From NCBI GenBank assembly GCA_003133345.1, contig PKXB01000198.1, positions 5,664 through 14,312 of the forward strand: 8,649 nt of DNA, written 5' to 3'. Below the pieces are notes generated by a model that was given only the letters and a program-made list of their open reading frames with translations, ran no database searches and was not told the DNA's origin. This DNA comes from Hyphomicrobiales bacterium (GTDB lineage Bacteria > Pseudomonadota > Alphaproteobacteria > Rhizobiales > Xanthobacteraceae). Of this stretch, positions 6,267-8,649 are shown one piece after another. Every line of letters begins with the position of its first letter. Positions within the stretch are counted from its first letter, which is position 1. Made by a program: the position numbers and the translations under genes.

Positions 6267-6304
6267 CCATGAAATCATGGCGCATCCGCTAACGCTTCGC
6301 CATG
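6267..6304. repeat. Overlapping short inverted repeats upstream of the malic enzyme gene
   Basis: CCATGA (6267-6272) and TCATGG (6275-6280) form a 14-bp palindrome with a 2-base centre. CATGGCG (6276-6282) is also complementary to CGCCATG (6298-6304), so the two pairings are mutually exclusive. The element lies in the 215-bp gap (6149-6363) before the malic enzyme gene, about 60-95 bases upstream of its start. The rest of that gap shows no convincing sigma-70 promoter; TATAAG at 6330-6335 could be a -10 box but lacks a good -35. Operator, attenuator and chance are all possible. Confidence 0.35.
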
Positions 6305-6363
6305 GACCTGCTAGCTGATCGCTTGTCTTTATAAGTGACTTGATTTTGCTGGGGGTAATTTCC

Positions 6364-8013
6364 ATGAACAGGCTCAACCGGGCGACCGCTCCGTCGAACG
6401 ATACCGATCACCCGCACGGGATGGCGCTGTTGCGCGATCCGCTTCTCAACAAGGGCACGGCCTTCACCGAGCAGGAGCGCGACGCGCTTGGATTGCGCGG
6501 TCTGTTGCCGGCGCATGTGCTTTCCATGCAAGCGCAGGCCGAGCGCGTGATGACCAATCTGCGCCGCCTGCCGAACGACTTGGAAAAATACGTGGCGCTG
6601 AACGGGCTGCACGACCGCAACGAGGCGCTGTTCTTCCGTGTCGTGGCCGACAACATCGATGAAATCCAGCCGCTGATTTACACCCCGACGGTCGGCCTTG
6701 CGTGCCAAAGGTTCGGTCATATTTTTCAGCGGCCGCGCGGCCTCTTCATCAGCGCCAACGATCGCGGACGCATTGCCGAATTGCTGCACAATTGGCCTTA
6801 TGTGGCGAAGCTCATCGTCGTCACCGACGGCGAGCGCATCTTGGGTCTCGGCGATCTCGGCGCCAACGGCATGGGCATTCCGGTCGGCAAGCTCTCGCTC
6901 TATGCCGCCTGCGCCGGCATTCATCCCAAGCTCTGCCTGCCGGTGATGCTCGATGTCGGCACCAACAATCAGACGCTGCTCGACGATCCTTACTATGTCG
7001 GCTTGCGCCAGAAACGGCTGAGCGGCCCGGCCTATGACCAATTCGTCGATGAGTTCGTGACCGCTGCGCGCGCCGCTTTTTCCGGCGTGCTGATTCAATT
7101 CGAGGATTTCGCCAATCATTCGGCTTTTCAACTGCTGCACAAATATCGCGACAAGATTCCCACCTTCAACGACGACATCCAGGGTACGGCTTCGGTGGCG
7201 CTTGCGGGCTTGTTCTCGGCTTTGCGTGTGACCGGCGGCAAGCTTTCCGAGCAGAAGATGCTCTTTCTCGGCGCCGGCGAGGCGGCAACCGGCATCGCCG
7301 ACCTAGTGGTTTCGGCCATAAAGGCGGAAGGGGCGAGCGAAGCCGAGGCGCGCTTGCGCACCTGGCTGGTGGATTCGCGCGGCCTGGTGGTAAAAAGCCG
7401 CTCTGGCCTGACCGAGCACAAGCTTGCCTATGCCCACGAGCACCCGCCGATCGACGACTTCCTGACGGCGATCCACACGCTCAAGCCGACCGCGATTATC
7501 GGCGTTGCGGCGGTTGGCGGCACTTTCACGCCCGAGGTGCTGCAGACGATGGCGAAGATCAACAAGCGGCCGATCATATTTGCCCTCTCCAACCCGACAT
7601 CGAAGGCCGAATGTTCCGCCGAAGAGGCCTACCGGCACACCGGTGGACGCGCGCTGTTCGCCTGCGGCAGTCCCTATGATCCGGTAAAGCTGGACGGCAA
7701 GACGTTCGTGCCGCGCCAGGGTAACAATTCCTACATCTTCCCCGGTGTCGGACTCGGCGCGATCGCGAGCGGGACGCGGCTGATAACCGATGAGATGTTC
7801 ATGGCCGCCGCCCACACGCTGGCGCAGCTCGTCAGCGAAGCGGACCTCGATCAGGGCAGCCTCTACCCCGCGCTCCGGCGCATCCGTGAGGTTTCAGCCC
7901 GCATCGCCGCGGCGGTTGCCGAAGTTGCTTACAAACGCGGTCTTGCCGCCGGGCAGCCGCCGAAGGACTTGCTCGCCTACGTGCAGTCGCAAATGTACGA
8001 CCCGCGCTATTGA
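6364..8013 (+). CDS. maeA: NAD-dependent malic enzyme (short, SfcA/MaeA type)
   Basis: Malic enzyme oxidatively decarboxylates L-malate to pyruvate and CO2, feeding pyruvate from the TCA cycle. The 549-residue product has the classic order: catalytic Tyr106 in PLIYTPTVG, GLGDLGANGMGIPVGK with general-base Lys176, metal ligands Glu247/Asp248 in QFEDFANHSAF, and Asp271 in FNDDIQGTA. The nucleotide-binding FLGAGEAATG (301-310) and later ALSNPTSKAECS follow. Length and motifs match the roughly 540-590 aa NAD-type enzymes of enterobacteria and eukaryotes, not the roughly 770-aa malic enzymes with a phosphotransacetylase-like tail usual in rhizobia. The frame opens with a TTG at 6340, but ATG 6364 is preferred: GGGGG (6351-6355) lies 8 bases before it. 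NAD preference is inferred from family, not shown. A terminator follows at 8035. Confidence 0.93.
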   Translation: MNRLNRATAPSNDTDHPHGMALLRDPLLNKGTAFTEQERDALGLRGLLPAHVLSMQAQAERVMTNLRRLPNDLEKYVALNGLHDRNEALFFRVVADNIDEIQPLIYTPTVGLACQRFGHIFQRPRGLFISANDRGRIAELLHNWPYVAKLIVVTDGERILGLGDLGANGMGIPVGKLSLYAACAGIHPKLCLPVMLDVGTNNQTLLDDPYYVGLRQKRLSGPAYDQFVDEFVTAARAAFSGVLIQFEDFANHSAFQLLHKYRDKIPTFNDDIQGTASVALAGLFSALRVTGGKLSEQKMLFLGAGEAATGIADLVVSAIKAEGASEAEARLRTWLVDSRGLVVKSRSGLTEHKLAYAHEHPPIDDFLTAIHTLKPTAIIGVAAVGGTFTPEVLQTMAKINKRPIIFALSNPTSKAECSAEEAYRHTGGRALFACGSPYDPVKLDGKTFVPRQGNNSYIFPGVGLGAIASGTRLITDEMFMAAAHTLAQLVSEADLDQGSLYPALRRIREVSARIAAAVAEVAYKRGLAAGQPPKDLLAYVQSQMYDPRY

Positions 8014-8034
8014 ACGATCGCGGAAAATAAGCGA

Positions 8035-8069
8035 GGCCCCGCGCGACCGCAGTCGCACGGGGCCATTTT
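8035..8069 (+). terminator. Rho-independent terminator of the malic enzyme gene
   Basis: A GC-rich stem pairs 8035-8047 with 8052-8064 (12 of 13 pairs; C8042/A8057 mismatched) around a CGCA loop, followed by ATTTT (8065-8069). It begins 22 bp after the malic enzyme stop, so the next gene is a separate transcription unit. Confidence 0.8.
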
Positions 8070-8131
8070 CGGCCGATGTCGAGTTGGCTGTAAGAAATCC
8101 GGACCAATCGTTGCGGGGAACAAACGGCACC

Positions 8132-8649
8132 GTGGCGCCAAACAAAACACCTAAGCGGACGCCATCGAACGCGGCCCAGGCCGTGATCGGGAATGTGCGG
8201 CTTAGCCATCCCGACCGCGTCTATTGGGAAGACGCCGGCGTCAGCAAGCGCGATCTTGCCGAGTTCTATTCGCATATTTGGAAGTGGATGCGCCCGCATG
8301 TCACCGGGCGCCCGATCGCGCTGCTGCGCTGCCCGGAGGGCGCGGCCGGGCAATGCTTTTTCCAGAAGCATGCCGCCGCCGGCATCGCCACCGAGCACCG
8401 GCATCTGGTCTCCGAAAAGGGCGACAAGATCATCTCGCTCGACGATCTCGCCGGCTTGATCGCGCTGGTGCAGGCGGGCGTCCTGGAAATTCACACGCGC
8501 GGCACCACCAGCGGCGACCGCGAGCGCGCCGATCGGCTGGTGTTCGATCTCGATCCCGGGCCGGGCACCGGCTGGAGCGACGTGGTCGCCGCCGCGCGCG
8601 AGGTGCGCGAGCGGCTCGCGCGCATGAAGCTCAAGAGCTTCGTCAAAAC
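8132..8649 (+). CDS. LigD-type DNA polymerase/primase domain protein, NHEJ repair (3'-truncated by window end)
   Basis: The 172 visible residues form the first part of a LigD polymerase (archaeo-eukaryotic primase-like) domain: LSHPDRVYWEDAGVSKRDLA (24-43), GRPIALLRCPEG (59-70), the signature CFFQKH (75-80), EIHTRGTT (119-126) and the metal-binding pair Asp139/Asp141 in DLDPGPG. In bacterial non-homologous end joining this domain fills gaps and adds (ribo)nucleotides at breaks, together with Ku and the ligase module. The domain starts about 20 residues into the protein, and a terminator closes the gene upstream. It is therefore either a stand-alone polymerase or a polymerase-first LigD; the 3' part is outside the window. 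GTG 8132 is my choice, with GGGGA 12 bases upstream (long spacing); TTG 8111 and GTG 8183 are alternatives. Confidence 0.85.
   Translation, partial: MAPNKTPKRTPSNAAQAVIGNVRLSHPDRVYWEDAGVSKRDLAEFYSHIWKWMRPHVTGRPIALLRCPEGAAGQCFFQKHAAAGIATEHRHLVSEKGDKIISLDDLAGLIALVQAGVLEIHTRGTTSGDRERADRLVFDLDPGPGTGWSDVVAAAREVRERLARMKLKSFVK

Noticed and set aside
6289..7140. 283-codon minus-strand open frame opposite the malic enzyme
   Set aside because: It lies antisense to catalytic motifs of the malic enzyme and shows no recognisable domain.
8117..8137. GGAAC just before the LigD-type polymerase gene as a possible EcfG -35 box
   Set aside because: No CGTT-like element lies 16-17 bases downstream, and that position would already be inside the coding region.

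Overview
The window is GC-rich DNA from an alphaproteobacterium, most likely of the order Hyphomicrobiales/Rhizobiales (Bradyrhizobium, Pseudolabrys or Rhodoplanes type). This rests on a complete phyR / nepR-ecfG general stress response locus, a DUF992 exported protein and a LigD-type polymerase domain. The genus is inference. Genes are dense and most look chromosomal and ordinary. I see no IS element, tRNA, rRNA, CRISPR array or phage gene.

Left part (1-1842, + strand): a sugar-phosphate isomerase/epimerase-like TIM-barrel protein, probably missing a few N-terminal residues at the window edge, followed 10 bp later by a six-repeat kelch beta-propeller protein. The two look like one operon. 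A strong hairpin at 1865-1891 separates them from the convergent gene block that follows.

Middle part (1925-4780): the general stress response (GSR) region. On the minus strand, in transcription order, are phyR, a 106-aa membrane-anchored or exported hypothetical protein with two cysteines, and a secreted DUF992 protein. On the plus strand, divergent from phyR, are nepR and ecfG with a one-base stop/start overlap. In the established model, phosphorylated PhyR uses its sigma-like domain to titrate the anti-sigma factor NepR, which frees EcfG to transcribe promoters of the form GGAAC-N16/17-CGTT. Reading the intergenic DNA by eye gives exact GGAAC-N16-CGTT matches before phyR, the 106-aa gene and the DUF992 gene, and a one-mismatch match before nepR-ecfG. 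The regulators thus appear autoregulated, and the two small envelope proteins are probable direct members of the regulon encoded beside them. The PhyR-activating histidine kinase is not in the window.

Right part (4904-8649, + strand): an FAD-dependent amine-oxidase-fold enzyme, a short-form (549 aa) NAD-type malic enzyme with a clear terminator at 8035-8069, and the first 172 codons of a protein that begins directly with the LigD-type DNA polymerase/primase domain. That gene runs off the window. No EcfG-type promoter was found before any of these three genes.

No gene-free stretch exceeds 300 bp. The largest, 6149-6363, holds only short inverted repeats of uncertain meaning.
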